64,000 nt of DNA from the NCBI GenBank assembly GCA_905178155.1, contig CAJINV010000019.1, positions 1,100,913 through 1,164,912 on the forward strand, read 5' to 3'. Source of the DNA: Amoebophrya sp. A120 (lineage: Eukaryota; Sar; Dinophyceae; Syndiniales; Amoebophryaceae). The translations under genes and the position numbers were made by a program. Positions 48,201 to 59,152 of this stretch are shown one piece after another. Numbering within the stretch: position 1 is the stretch's first letter; every line of letters begins with the position of its first letter. The notes under the pieces are model-generated. The model did no database searches and was not told the DNA's origin. It saw only the letters and a list, made by a program, of their open reading frames with translations.

Positions 48201-48737
48201 ATGTTTCTCATGCTAAGCACCTAGGCCAAAAGCTCTCTACTCAGGCTGGGCAGGAGCCTGCAGTCCTCGCCAGCAAGACAGATCTGATTTGAGTACGCAA
48301 ATCCAGCATCAGAAACTTCGTTTTGATATGGGGAGGAGGGATTTTTCCTTTTGATAGTTGATTTCTGCCTCGTCATCGTCTTCCTCTTCCTCCGCAGCTT
48401 CTTCTACCGGCTGGGAGGTTGCATTTATTTCCTCGGAGGAATTCGAATTTGTAGCGTCGCTTTTTGTTGGAGAGACCACGACCACGTTGCGCGTTTGCAC
48501 AACCTTTTTCATCACCTTTTTCTTCAATTTCTTCATAGAAAGGGAAGATGGCGCTGCTGTAGCCGATGCTGCATCTTCTACTTCTGTAGTAGTATCCACC
48601 TTAGCCTTTTTCGCTGCTCTATTGTCCTCGACGACAGAAGCGGTAGAAGTTGCAGGTGCGCTGGCGGCCGCTGCTGTTTCCTCCACACCGCTGGCCGCCT
48701 TTCGCTTCAACTTCTTCTTTTTCATAGCGACAACCAT
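45248..48737 (-). CDS. HAS1: DEAD-box RNA helicase HAS1/DDX18, ribosome biogenesis
   Basis: ATP-dependent nucleolar RNA helicase of the HAS1/DDX18 group, acting in pre-ribosome assembly. Eight exons: 48737-48357, 48030-48003, 47746-47358, 47192-46827, 46701-46468, 46310-46262, 45994-45895, 45743-45248; together 2043 nt, exactly 680 aa plus TGA. Motifs: Q-motif region [12 protein letters not shown], Walker [30 protein letters not shown] in [17 protein letters not shown] in [40 protein letters not shown]. The C-terminal block [13 protein letters not shown]...[16 protein letters not shown] and [13 protein letters not shown] is characteristic of HAS1. The N-terminal ~150 residues are Lys-rich then Glu/Asp/Ser-rich, as in nucleolar helicases. 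Four introners and three GT-AG introns are present; exon 2 is only 28 nt between two introners. The start is the first ATG of the Lys-rich leader (MVVAMKKKK). Confidence 0.96.
46000..46261. mobile_element. introner F1 in HAS1 (exon 6/7)
   Basis: 262 bp. Flanks ACAGT both sides. Joins [12 protein letters not shown]. Confidence 0.96.
46316..46467. mobile_element. introner F3 in HAS1 (exon 5/6)
   Basis: 152 bp. Sense flanks TTGAC/TTGAT. Joins [15 protein letters not shown]. Confidence 0.96.
47752..48002. mobile_element. introner F1 in HAS1 (exon 2/3)
   Basis: 251 bp. Flanks ATCAA both sides. Joins TTTASKPQDDL. Confidence 0.95.
48036..48356. mobile_element. introner F4 in HAS1 (exon 1/2)
   Basis: 321 bp. 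Flanks TCAAC both sides. Joins [11 protein letters not shown]. Confidence 0.95.
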
Positions 48738-49538
48738 TTTCGATTTTTTGCAACAGTTGTTTCAATCTCGAGCAGACGTGATATGTTGTAACTCAAACTT
48801 CAATCGGCAGTCGAAGAAAGAGATAGTAAAAGTGATTGGTCGTTTATTTGTGCAAGTACAACTACGTAGTAAAAGCTCTTCAATGTCTAGATCGGTCTGT
48901 CTCTGTGGTAGTCGTTTCGATGGTATCCGATGTGTCGAGCGATACAGAAGATCTATGAGAGAATTTGCGCATAAGCATTTACGTACGCCATCTGGGATCA
49001 TCCGCTTTTTCCGGTCTGTGAGCAGCCAAGCACGAGACCACGAGACCAAATCATTTCTAGACCTGTCAGGTTTATTCACTTTCTACAAGTAAGCAGCGGC
49101 TGCGGCATGCACACAGCAGCATCATCACGAAGCCGAGGCGGATCTTCAAGAATTTATTGTTCAGGATCTTCGTGGAGGTTAACTGAGCACGATTTGCTTC
49201 TTCTTTCGATTGGCTTTTCATCGACAATAATGAACTTCCACTGCCTGTTTTCTCGTTGTTTGAAGAAGGATCTTCTTTCATTCTTTCACTCGATCAACAT
49301 CTGGAGCAGTTCGTTGTATAGATCCGGAGCGCCAGTGTATCAGTAGCAGCTGCCCCACATGCACAGGACCGGCGGTGAAATCTGCTGCTGCTTCACGGAC
49401 ACAATATTCAGAGTCCGACCTTTATTTTCTACCCAAAATTGTTCACTTCATATCCAAAGAACTAGAGAGTGCCAAGACCTTCAACTTCAAAACTTCTTCT
49501 CCGACTTTGTCTGTCAACAAAACTGTTCGCAAATATCC
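48738..49538. other. intergenic between GID7 stop and HAS1 start
   Basis: No introner, no motif-bearing frame. Should hold the HAS1 promoter. Confidence 0.5.
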
Positions 49539-52500
49539 TCAAATCTCCAGGAAATAGTCCTTCGGTGCCCACACCCTTAACGACCGGTCGTCGCTAATCG
49601 AGAAGAGGTAATTATCGTCCATTCTATCGGACAGTATCCTGGTCGACGTCCTATCTTCGTGTTCCTCCCCACCACTAACCTCCGGCCTGGTCACCCATAG
49701 ACAACTAGAAACCGAGGATGCGTGTCCCTTCAGTGTGCAGAGCAGCGTCCCCAGTTCCTTGTGCCACACACAAATCACACTCGTTTCGGACCCGATGATG
49801 ACAAACTCTTCCCGTTTCCCCCCGAAGGTCGGACGGAGAATATATCAAAGTGAAAAAAGCCCCCACCCCATATCGAAAACGAAATTTGTGATGCTGTGTT
49901 TCAGTACACAAATCACATTTGTATTGCAGTAGAGCACTGCACGCAGCTCGCAAGCCTAGGTAGGGACCTTTTGGTGTAGGCGCTTAGCATGGTAGACGGC
50001 TGCCCTGTAGGCCCTACAGCATCACAAATCGCCTGCATAACGTGCCGGGCAGCCTGGACTTGCCTTCTTGCACGACAAGCGCGATTTGTGGCCACAAATC
50101 TGCATCACAAATTTTCAGATGGATGCGCTTTCAATATGGGGAGGGGGGATTTTTCCTCACGATAGAATAAACCGAGACTGGGTGTGCCCGTAGTACTCCT
50201 GCTTCTTCTCAATCTTCAGAGAGAATTTTTTCTGCTGTTTGATGTTCTTCGTGTGTTCCCCGGCTTGCCTGTTTCTACTCCAATTATTCCCTCTTGTAGT
50301 ACCGGAAGATGATGTTGAAAGCGCGTTAGTCACTGTGCCCGCAAAATCGTTGTACGGCTCATGATGATGATCCTGTTCGTCATTACTACCGAAGGGCTGA
50401 AATCCACTTGACCCGCCTGAGAAGTCGCCTACAACTTGCATGTCCTGCAATACCACGTCCAGCTGCCAAAGTCTGACCAGCCCCGAAGGCCCCCTCTCAC
50501 TATTCCCCAGCGCGGCGCGACTGGCGAGCAGTGCGTTCGTCAGGTTTGACGCGCGGATGCTGGTCACGGGTTCCTTCTCGGGAATGGTGGCCAACTCCAA
50601 AGGCGTCGCATCGGAAAGTTTCGGCGGCAACACGGCAAAGGAGGTCGGGTTACCGGACCGCGTGCGGGAACCCGAGGGGGCCAAAAACGGCGGCGAAAGC
50701 GAACCCATTTGCTGGGACATAATGTATCCTGAGTAAAAACGTACCCACACCAGAGTCAGGGTGGGGATTTTGCAACACAAACCTAGGAGTTTTAGGAGTC
50801 ACGCATGACAAGTTTCAGTCCGTAAGGTAGTGCAAGTTAGCAAGGAAAGCCGCATCACAAATCGACCTTCTGATCCTGTTTACAGCATTACAAGTTCCCA
50901 AACACGATTGAAAATGCCTGTCATGGGGTTGCGCATCACAAATGTTCCTGTCATGGCAAATCTGCATGACAACTCTGGGGTGGGGACGTTTTTACACAGG
51001 ATATAATGTCCTGTTTGTTCTTCGCCTTTTTCGTACCGTAGACCTTGATTCCCTTTTCCACGGACAAAACGAACAGCAGCGTCTTATTGTAGTTGAAGCA
51101 CAAATCCTGAATCGGCGACGTCTGAATCGTCCACAGGGGCTGGGTATTGATTGCAAATATGTCTGGGTCTGGAAACTTGTAATGCTAAACGTGGATAATA
51201 GACGCACTGCAATACGCAGCTATGCATGACAAATTTTTTGGCTGCCATGTCTTACGTATTCCGCATGGCAAACTGCGTTTTTGCATGACAGGTGAGAGGG
51301 CCTGTTCGTGCCTATGCAACACAGATTCTTGAGTCATGCCAAATAAGCATGACAAACTTCTTGCACTCTTCCAGACCCAGACATACTTGCAGTTTATACT
51401 GGGTTTTCAAAAGAAATTGCGGGGTGGTGCTAGCAGATCCCGCTGTTGTTTGATGGACCTTTTGTTCCACGAATTGGATCTTCGCCGCGCGAATTCGGTA
51501 CGGGCTGAACGAAGACGATTGCTCGAAGGTTGCATAAACAAATTCCGTCTCGCTCATCCAGTCGACGTGCAGATAGGCGGAATTTCGCTCCATCACGAGG
51601 GAGCCCACTTGGTGGATACAGTGGTTGATAGAAGTCCTTTTCTTTTCCGTTTCCCCCGCTGCCGATGTAGTTCCTTCGTAGTTCTCTCCGGATGTATTTT
51701 CCTGCCCAGCCAAACCCAAACCCGTAGTAGTATCTTGCTCATCGAACAGAGTCGGTGTTTTGTACACCACAGGTGTGGCCCCAGCAGATTCCGTCCTTTC
51801 CAAAGCAGCTGAGTCCTTGTTCGTTGCGCTATTCGCGGATGAATTTGATGCTGGATTTGTTCCTGTAGCTGTGGATGTCTTTGCTGAGTCCTGACCACCA
51901 CGAAAATCGACAAAATTTTCCGCGAATTCCTCTTCCGGGAAGGTCCACAGCCACAGCTTCTTCATGCTACACCCCAAAAGCATCTTGCCGTCGGTGGAGA
52001 AAGCCAGACAGGTGACTGCTTTTTCCGCCTCCACGTCGTCGTCCTCCACGTCTGGCTCCGGCCTGGGCGTCGGAGAACTTGGGTTCTTGTCCTTCCTCTG
52101 CGGGGCCGCATCGATCCAGTGGGAAAGCTCCACCATGTTCTCTCCGTCGTCATGATGAGGAGGGGCGAAATTACTATTTGCCTGCGCTACGGGAGGATGT
52201 TGTGGTCCGGCGCCCCCCGGAACAAGGTTAGTATTCACAACGTTAGTACTGGACGACGAAAACAGCGAACGCGCGTTCGTATTGGTGTTCGCAGCTGCAC
52301 CTCCTGCCGTGTGTCCGACCGAATTTTCCAAAACCAGCCCGCCTTGTAGCTGCAAAAATGTCTGGGTCTGGAAACTTGTAATGCTTGGTTGGGAATAGTG
52401 AATGCTCTGTAATGCACAGCCTTGCATGAGAAAGGTTTGCGCTGCTCAGTGTTGCGCTTTCCGCATGACAAACTGCGTTTTTGCATGACAGGCAAGAGGC

Positions 52501-55500
52501 CCTTTTCCTGCTCATGCATCACAGATTTAAGAGTCATGCCAGACAAGCATGACAAACGTGCATTCTTCCTGACCCAGACATATTTGCAACCCATACGCCG
52601 GCGCTGCTACCAAACTGCAAGTTGTTCGAAGGAGCATTATTGTAGTTACCACCCGCCGTGGTCGTGACCCCACCACCGCCCGTCATTCCACCGGCGCGAA
52701 AAACCGCCTTGCGTTCGAGAACTGGGACTTTGACGTTTCTCCTAGATGTACTACTTCTTCGCTGGTGGTTGTAAAGACGCACAGCGGCCGCCGCGTCAGG
52801 AGCGCGGGCAAATTGAAGTTCCGAAGTCGTATTCCAATCCTTTATCGCACGCTTCACAATTCTACTTTTCCGGTCTGCAGCACGGGAGTTGTAGAAACTT
52901 TTCAGACGCCGCGGACCACGTGTCTCAAATGCAAAAGTGTCTGGGTCTAGAAGATTGCAACTTGTCATGCTGTTTTTCGACTCTAAAAAAATTTGTATTG
53001 CATGACCAGCAAGAGGGGGGCAATTTGTGCTACACGGACCACAGGGCATTTCTCATGCGGAAGGTGCATCAGGAAGGGTTCTAAAAATCTGTAATGCTAG
53101 GGCATACATCACAGACAATCGTGGGTCATGAGAAATATGCATGACAAATCATGCATTCTTCCAGACCCAGATACTTTTGCATTTGATAACGTGCTCGACC
53201 ACCCAACATGGTGTACGCGTTCATCTTCGACGGCGAGACGGAATTGTGATAGTATGCAATAAAAAAACTGTGTAAGTGTAACTCTGTCTTGCAGATGTTG
53301 CAATACAGTTACACTTGTCAAGCCGGCTATGCATCAGAGGCTATTTTAGTACGTGTTTTAGCGTACCAACTACGCATGACAAGTTTTCTGTCATGCAAAA
53401 CAAATCTGTGATGCTGTTCCTGCAAAAACGTTACACTTACACAGTTTTTTTCTTGCATAAATAAATTGCGCTGTCCATTTCCCTTCCCAATTCTGCGTGC
53501 GACGTGTCGTAGTGGTTGTCATAATTAAACGTGTTGAATAAAGAGCTGTCTTCGTAGTTCTCTCCTTCACCAGAACCACCAGCAGCAGCACGCCCGTCCG
53601 GTATAATTTCAGCAGAACCTGTTGAACAATGTCCTGCTCGTGGCCCCAACGCGGCGGAATGATCAACGGTCGCATCAAACCCAATCGTGTAGATGCACAC
53701 CCGGCGGTCTCTCCCTGCTGTGGCGACGATCGTTTTCATCATCTTCTTTATGGAGAGAAAAAGGTTTGTCACAGTCACTAATTTGCAGGCTTTGCATTAC
53801 AAATTTTCTTAGCATCACAAATTTTCCTTGTATTGCAGAAAACACTACGGAAATCCGTAATAAAGTTTGGCTGTGATGCATTTTTACGCATGACAAGCAA
53901 TTTTGTATTGCAAAAATGCGCATGAGTGACCGTGACGAACTTTTTTTGTTTGATATTCTTTGGGCTTGTTGCACTTGCACCAGAAGACGCACCAGTGGTG
54001 AAAACATGCAACGCCGGATTGGACACAGCAAGGCTCCAAAGCTCGTCGCTGTGGCTCACGAGCACTTCCCTTTGCAATAACGGGACCGGGAGCGGTGCGC
54101 ATGTGTAGTTCTCCATCAGGCTTCTCGTTCCGCGGGGGCCGGTAATATGGTTCTTGTTTGACGTCATCATCGGCCGGGGGATTGACATCACGCTAGATGG
54201 TGCACCAGAAATAGTTGCACCAGAATTCAGCCCCAAGACGCTCGCCACGTCATTCTGAAAAGGGGAAACCAGCTCTTGGTACTTCAAAGCCTGGTGACAG
54301 ATTTCCACGAAGCGGTTGGGCGGTGTCATGATGTTTGAAGGTAAGAGTTTCAGAATGGTGTCATATAAGTTTTTCCGTGTGTAGTGCAAACTGAATTTCT
54401 GCGGATGATCTCCTTCTCCTTTACTAGTAGCGTTTCTAGTGCGCCCTCGCGCTTCTCCTTGTGCTTTTCCCCGTCCACCAGCTCGCCGCAAACTTCTAAA
54501 CTGCTTGCTTTGTTTGAAGTCATCCACTAACAGAAACGAGGAGAGCTCGTGCACCCGTTTCTGCATTTTTTCGGAGTTGACTATCCCATTTTCCGGTAAG
54601 AGCATGAACTGCAGGAGTTGGATGGCTGTGATGATATCGTCGAAAAAAAGAAGCTCCAAGTAGTACTGTTCGTAGATGAGAAAGATGATTTTCTCCTTGT
54701 TCTTCTCCCACGTGTAGAATTCAGATAAGCTCGTGGGTTGCCGGGGTGGACGAAGAGGATCGTGTACGAACGACGAGGACCCACTGCTGGCACCACCAGC
54801 CGCAAAGTTTTCATCAAAAACCGTGTCCAGCAGCTCAAGCGCACCCTCGTAGTCGATTTTCGATGTCCTCGCAGGTTCCTGTTGATCTTCTATATTCTTT
54901 CCATCCACGACCTCTTCCGCATCTAGTCGCAATTTCTGCTTCAGCTGCTTGCACCAGGGGCTTTCCAGGCTCAACCCCGTCTCCTTTTCCAATGTCTGTA
55001 GAGATTGTGCGAGATATCCTGAGTAAAAACGCACCCACACCAGAGTCAGGATGGGGATTTTGCAGCACAAACCTAGGAGCTTTGTGAGTCACGCATCACA
55101 AGTTGCGCTATGCAGTGTAGTGCAGGTTAGCAAGTGCAGCCGCGTCACAGATTCATCTGCTCATCCTGTTCATAGCATCACAAATTCCAAAACACGATTG
55201 GAAATGGCTCTCATGGGGATGCGCATTACAAGTCTTCCTGTCTTTGCAAATCTGCATTACAACTCTGGTGTGGGTACGTTTTTACTCAGGATACGAGATT
55301 TAGAGACTTCAATGTCTGCATGATCAACAGCAGCACCTCGCTTGTCTGCAGGTTATTTCTGCTACCGGGAATTATCGCTTTGTTACCGAGGAGATTTTTT
55401 GAAGAAGACTCTATGCCACGAGGACCGACAATGAGAGTGTCTGCGTTTTTGTCCAGCATTTCCACGTCTATTGCAGACGCATCAATTGCACCAGCCACGG

Positions 55501-55907
55501 GCGCGGCCCCACCACCGCTACCCCCTCCGCCCTTCTTACCCCCGTGTTGACCACCTCCGCCGCCCTTGACCCGCTGTTTTTTCTGTTATCAAATGTAAAA
55601 ATGTCTGGGTCTGGAAGAGTGCATGTTTGTCATGCTAGATCTGGATCATGCAACAATCTGTGTTGCATGAGTACCAAAAGCCGTGCATTTTTAACCAAGG
55701 TGACAAGGAGTTTCTCATGCAGGATAGGCATGAGAGAGATCGCAGAGAATCTGTCATACTAGGTCCTGCATTCCTCACCTCATGGGTCATGGAAAAGCTG
55801 CATGACAAATCGCGCATTCTTCCAGACCCAGACATTTTTGCATTTGATATCTGTTGCGGCCCACCCATTTTCGGATCCAATGTTGAGGACTCAGCGCGTT
55901 TGCTCAT
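49539..55907 (-). CDS. GID7: WDR26/GID7-like LisH-CTLH-WD40 protein
   Basis: Likely homologue of WDR26 (yeast Gid7), a scaffold of the GID/CTLH ubiquitin ligase. Ten exons: 55907-55850, 55581-55294, 55009-53956, 53743-53460, 53247-53189, 52917-52596, 52339-51399, 51139-51004, 50719-50165, 49837-49539; sum 3996 nt, i.e. 1331 aa plus TGA, all nine introns being introners. Seen: LisH-like LLLIMQTLKSLNLAQSLQ, CTLH-like YYLELLFFDDIITAIQLLQF, RKNLYDTILKLLPSNIM...FVEICHQALKYQ, then WD40 pieces HSDELWSLAVSN, TIVATAGRDRRVCIYT, VTCLAFSTDGKMLLGC, KKLWLWTFPEEE, and the closing EEFVIIGSETSVICVWHKE...LKGHASSVSSC...SISDDRSLRVWAPKDYF, the part most like WDR26. It is about twice the length of human WDR26 because of Ser/Asn/Gly-rich insertions. 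The start could lie further upstream (coding-like sequence near 56330-56200 and 56089-55990). Confidence 0.9.
49843..50164. mobile_element. introner F4 in GID7 (exon 9/10)
   Basis: 322 bp. Flanks TATTC both sides. Joins SRFILRPTFGGKREE. Confidence 0.96.
50725..51003. mobile_element. introner F2 in GID7 (exon 8/9)
   Basis: 279 bp. Flanks CATTA both sides. Joins NKQDIMSQQMG. Confidence 0.95.
51145..51398. mobile_element. introner F1 in GID7 (exon 7/8)
   Basis: 254 bp. Flanks CCCAG both sides. Joins LLKTQPLWTIQ. Confidence 0.95.
52345..52595. mobile_element. introner F1 in GID7 (exon 6/7)
   Basis: 251 bp. Sense flanks CGGCG/AGGCG. Plus-strand left end reads TGTA in place of TATC. Joins GSSAGGLVLEN. 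Confidence 0.92.
52923..53188. mobile_element. introner F1 in GID7 (exon 5/6)
   Basis: 266 bp. Flanks CACGT both sides. Plus-strand left end reads TCTC. Joins GGRARGPRRLK. Confidence 0.93.
53253..53459. mobile_element. introner F7 in GID7 (exon 4/5)
   Basis: 207 bp. TIRs clear; flanks TTATT/CTATC match at only three of five positions, the weakest target repeat in the set. Joins SAIYYNSVSPSK in frame. Confidence 0.88.
53749..53955. mobile_element. introner F9 in GID7 (exon 3/4)
   Basis: 207 bp. Flanks AAGAA both sides. Ends less regular than other families. Joins ATSPKKMMKTIVATAG. Confidence 0.88.
55015..55293. mobile_element. introner F2 in GID7 (exon 2/3)
   Basis: 279 bp. Flanks TCTCG both sides. 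Joins KSLNLAQSLQTL. Opposite orientation to the copy at 16098. Confidence 0.96.
55587..55849. mobile_element. introner F1 in GID7 (exon 1/2)
   Basis: 263 bp. Flanks ACAGA both sides. Joins GGPQQKKQRVKG. Confidence 0.94.
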
Positions 55908-57280
55908 GCTTGATGGGAGATGTTGAAAATTGGTGGACGATGTTGAAAAAGGGGCAGTCTGACTGATCGTGTTCTTTCTCTTGCCGTCGTACTAAAAGTC
56001 GCACGGCGAACGTCGTCCCCCGCGGAGTTGAGGTTAGTACTGCACGGAGATTTGTTCTTCGGTGCAGCAGGAGCTACGTTGAAGCGCATGGTTTAGCTAT
56101 TTGTTTTGAAGAGAGGTTGGTAGTAGTAGTTTCATATCAAAAATAGTATCGCGTTGTGAGTTCTTTATCCTTCCGACGTTTTATTTTGATACCTACCGTA
56201 AGGTCGCTCGTCAGAAAGGTATGTTGTTGCTTCTCGCGACGACCAGGGGAGGTCGGCGTCGCCTGGTTATCGCTTCCTTCAGCTAAATAAACCGGGACCG
56301 GCATCAGATTAAGATTTGCTTCTGAGTTACAACGACAGCGCAAAAACTGTAGTCTTTTCCTTTCTGCGTCCTGAAGTCAGTGCAACGAAAAAAAAACGAA
56401 ATGATAGATCTTTTCTTCAACACGAGCACTGGAAGAAAACCACTGCGGGGGCCTAAGAAGCTCTTCGGCCTGAAGATCCTTGTGGTCGTCCCCGGCTCGA
56501 AGGTAATGCAAATAAAATGTTCGAACAGTCTGGCTGCTGACACAACTAAATTTCTCCCGAGCAGCGCTCGTCAAGAAAGTGGCGGTGGGACATCCACTTC
56601 TTGTCGTGTGAAAAAATAGATAATTTCTATATCAGGGACAACATCGTCAACGACTTTAGCACACAAAAGGGTTCGATTTTGAAAATGGTCATTGTCTTGT
56701 ATAAAATGTTAGTAGCTCCTTTTTCGTCCTACTATTCCTGTCTCTACTATGCTGTGCACAAGCCGGCGAGAAGAGTGTCGTCGTCGTGTTTTTTACCGCA
56801 AATTTCTTTCCTTTTATTGCGCTCCTTGCTTCCTTACGGTAGACCATTTCTTCTGGTCGCATTTATTATCATTGACAAATCATACAAGGAATGCTCATTC
56901 TCAAATCAATATTCTACATAAGCACTGAACAAAGCGCTCTTGATAAAGTATAACAGTACTAGCTCTCTTGGTTGCAACATGCCGACAGTGAATTGGATAA
57001 AAAATCACTAGTCGCCGCAATTTTCATTTTTGGGGTAGGAAATTCGAAAATCAAATTGCATCTAATTTTCGACTCAATCATGGTCTAACTTCAGCTTCTC
57101 TCCAAACTGTCGGTATAGGTTGTGAGTTCGTGCAGCAGGAGCAACGAGAGGTCAACAAAATAATGTACGGGTAACTGAATGAGATATCAAGTGAATGTCA
57201 TTTTCAAGAGTGGCCTTGCTTCAGTACAGTTCCCAGCGGAAATATAGCCGTCCGTAGTTGTCCTTTCCGCCGAATCTACC
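55908..57280. other. upstream of GID7; possible extra 5' exons
   Basis: Minus-strand stretches 56330-56200 (ends at a GTAGGTATC donor; reads NLMPVPVYLAEGSDNQATP) and 56089-55990 (begins ATG, MRFNVAPAAPKNK) look coding and could be GID7 5' exons or a short separate gene. A GC-rich plus-strand piece near 56440-56503 followed by GTAATG is also possible. None is secure. Confidence 0.35.
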
Positions 57281-59152
57281 CTACGGTGGGCTCTTTTCAT
57301 CTTTTATTCCCTTTCCAATAGTTAAGCAGCTCTGCGAAGAGGACGCTGTGATCTTTATCACGTAAGCGTAGATGAGGACCGCCGTATCATGGAAGTGTCC
57401 ATGCCACCTGTGGTAGTTTTTTATGCAACAATTTGACCAGCATGCTGAGTGCTGCGAGATAGCCATCGGATTCCGGCACTTCGCCTTTCATCTTTGTTTG
57501 CAAACTAAGAACACACGACTTAAACTTACCAAGAACTATCAATGGAAGATAAATTATACCAGCCCCAACCGGCCCGTCGTCTTTACTTCGTTCCCTATCT
57601 TTTTTTCTCTTTCCCCCACCGCTACTCGACGCGTCGCGCGGGGTCCACTCTTTCAGCGGCGATTTTCCAACGGAGAAAAGCCGTACATCCTGCTGCTCGA
57701 GTTGCTTGCTAGACGCCCCTATGCATTGCAAATATGTCTGGGTCTGGAAGAATGCAAGATTTGTCATGCTTGTTTCGCATGACTGTTAACGCTGTGATGC
57801 TTAGGCGCAAAAAGATCCTCTTGCCTGTCATGCAAAAATGGACCCTACCATGCGGAATACGCAACACACAGGAGCGCGAAAACTTGTCATGCTTGGTCAC
57901 CTATATCAGTGAGCTCATTACTCACATAGTTGCATCACAAGTTTCCGGACCCAGACATATTTGCATTTGATAGCCCCTCGCGAGTACATCATCTGCTCCT
58001 TAGACGGTCGCCAGTCGGGAGAGGAGGCTGGACCTAGTCAAGTATAAAAATGGCGTTGTTTTTTCCTCATGATGAAAAGAAAGTGACGAGTTCGAATCAC
58101 GACAAACAAAAATCCAATGGCGCGAAGCACCAGCATGAGAGGACAAAGAGCTTATTTATACCACTGAAGTCCTGGTAGCTATTTGATCTTCTCCGCACCC
58201 ATCGGGTTGCGTCTGCCTCGTAGCCAAACGGCCTTTCTATTGCATTATCAAGTGCAAATATGTCTGGGTCTGGAAGGTTCTGAGACTTGTCATGCACGGT
58301 TTGCATGAACCATGATGTCCGTGATGCATGCCCTAGCATCACAGGTTTTTTGCGGGATTCTTCATGCCCATTCCGCATGACAAATGCCCTCCCCGCGTAG
58401 CAAAAATTAGAATCCTTTTGCTGCTCATGCAACACAAATTGTTTAGACATCCACATGCAGCATCACAAGTTGCATTCTTCAAGACCCAAACATATTTGCA
58501 ATCCATATGCATCCACTTGATGCAACGGTCTTCCCACCACATCCTCTTTCGTCCCTGGTTGAGCGATATGCATTGCAAATATCCCTGGATGTCTGGAAGG
58601 TTCCACACTTGTCATGCCGTCTTTGGATTCTAAAAAAATCTGTATTGCTATGACCAGCAAGAGGAGCCCAGCTTGTGCTCCGCGGAGAGGGTATTTGTCA
58701 TGCGGAATAGGCACTTCAGGAAGCCTTCCAAAATAAATCTGTGATGCTAAGTCATGCACTACAGGCACCACGCGTCATGTAAGATATGCATTCTGCAAAC
58801 CTGGCAATGCAATCTTCCAGACCCAGACGTATTTGCATTTGATAAGCGACGATGGCGTTAGCCGCGGCTGTGTTCGCGCTAGATCCGCATCCCATATGCA
58901 TTGCAAATATGTCTTGGTCTGGAAACTTGTGATGCTGAGAGGCGTAGCGTCTGGAGGCCACAAGTGCTGGCCTAGCATGACAAATTTCTGAGCTTCTAGG
59001 TGTTGCCTATCCTGCATGACAAACAGCGTTTCGGCATGACAGAAAAATGTGGCTCTTGGGTAACGTGCATGACAGATTCAAGAGTCATGCCACGCAAGCA
59101 TGACAAACATGCATTCTTCCAGACCCAGACATTTTTGCATTTGATATCCCAT
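57281..59152 (-). CDS. unknown protein with MGCGSS N-terminus (likely acylated)
   Basis: Family not recognised. The protein begins MGCGSSANTAAANAIVAQPG; Gly2-Cys3 and Ser6 fit the N-myristoylation/palmitoylation signal of membrane-anchored proteins (established motif; function here inferred). Exons on the minus strand: 59152-59147, 58889-58845, 58561-58508, 58240-~58171, ~58032-57973, 57714-~57552, ~57478-~57431, then a last exon to TGA at 57281. Further text reads AIERPFGYEADATRWVRRRSN, DWRPSKEQMMYSRGASSKQL, LFSVGKSPLKEWTPRDA, a Lys/Arg/Asp-rich stretch, SDGYLAALSMLVKLLHK, GHFHDTAVLIYAYVIKITA. Four F1 introners interrupt it; the first is inserted right behind the start codon. Three further introns are GT-AG type. 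The last two junctions are the least certain. Confidence 0.65.
57720..57972. mobile_element. introner F1 in MGCGSS gene
   Basis: 253 bp. Flanks GGGGC both sides. Joins YSRGASSKQLEQ. Confidence 0.95.
58246..58507. mobile_element. introner F1 in MGCGSS gene
   Basis: 262 bp. Flanks ATGCA both sides. Joins HQVDAIERPFG. Confidence 0.95.
58567..58844. mobile_element. introner F1 in MGCGSS gene
   Basis: 278 bp. Flanks TCGCT both sides. Joins NAIVAQPGTKED. Confidence 0.95.
58895..59146. mobile_element. introner F1 behind the start codon of MGCGSS gene
   Basis: 252 bp. Flanks TGGGA both sides; the upstream copy overlaps the TG of the start codon. Joins MG to CGSS. Confidence 0.93.
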
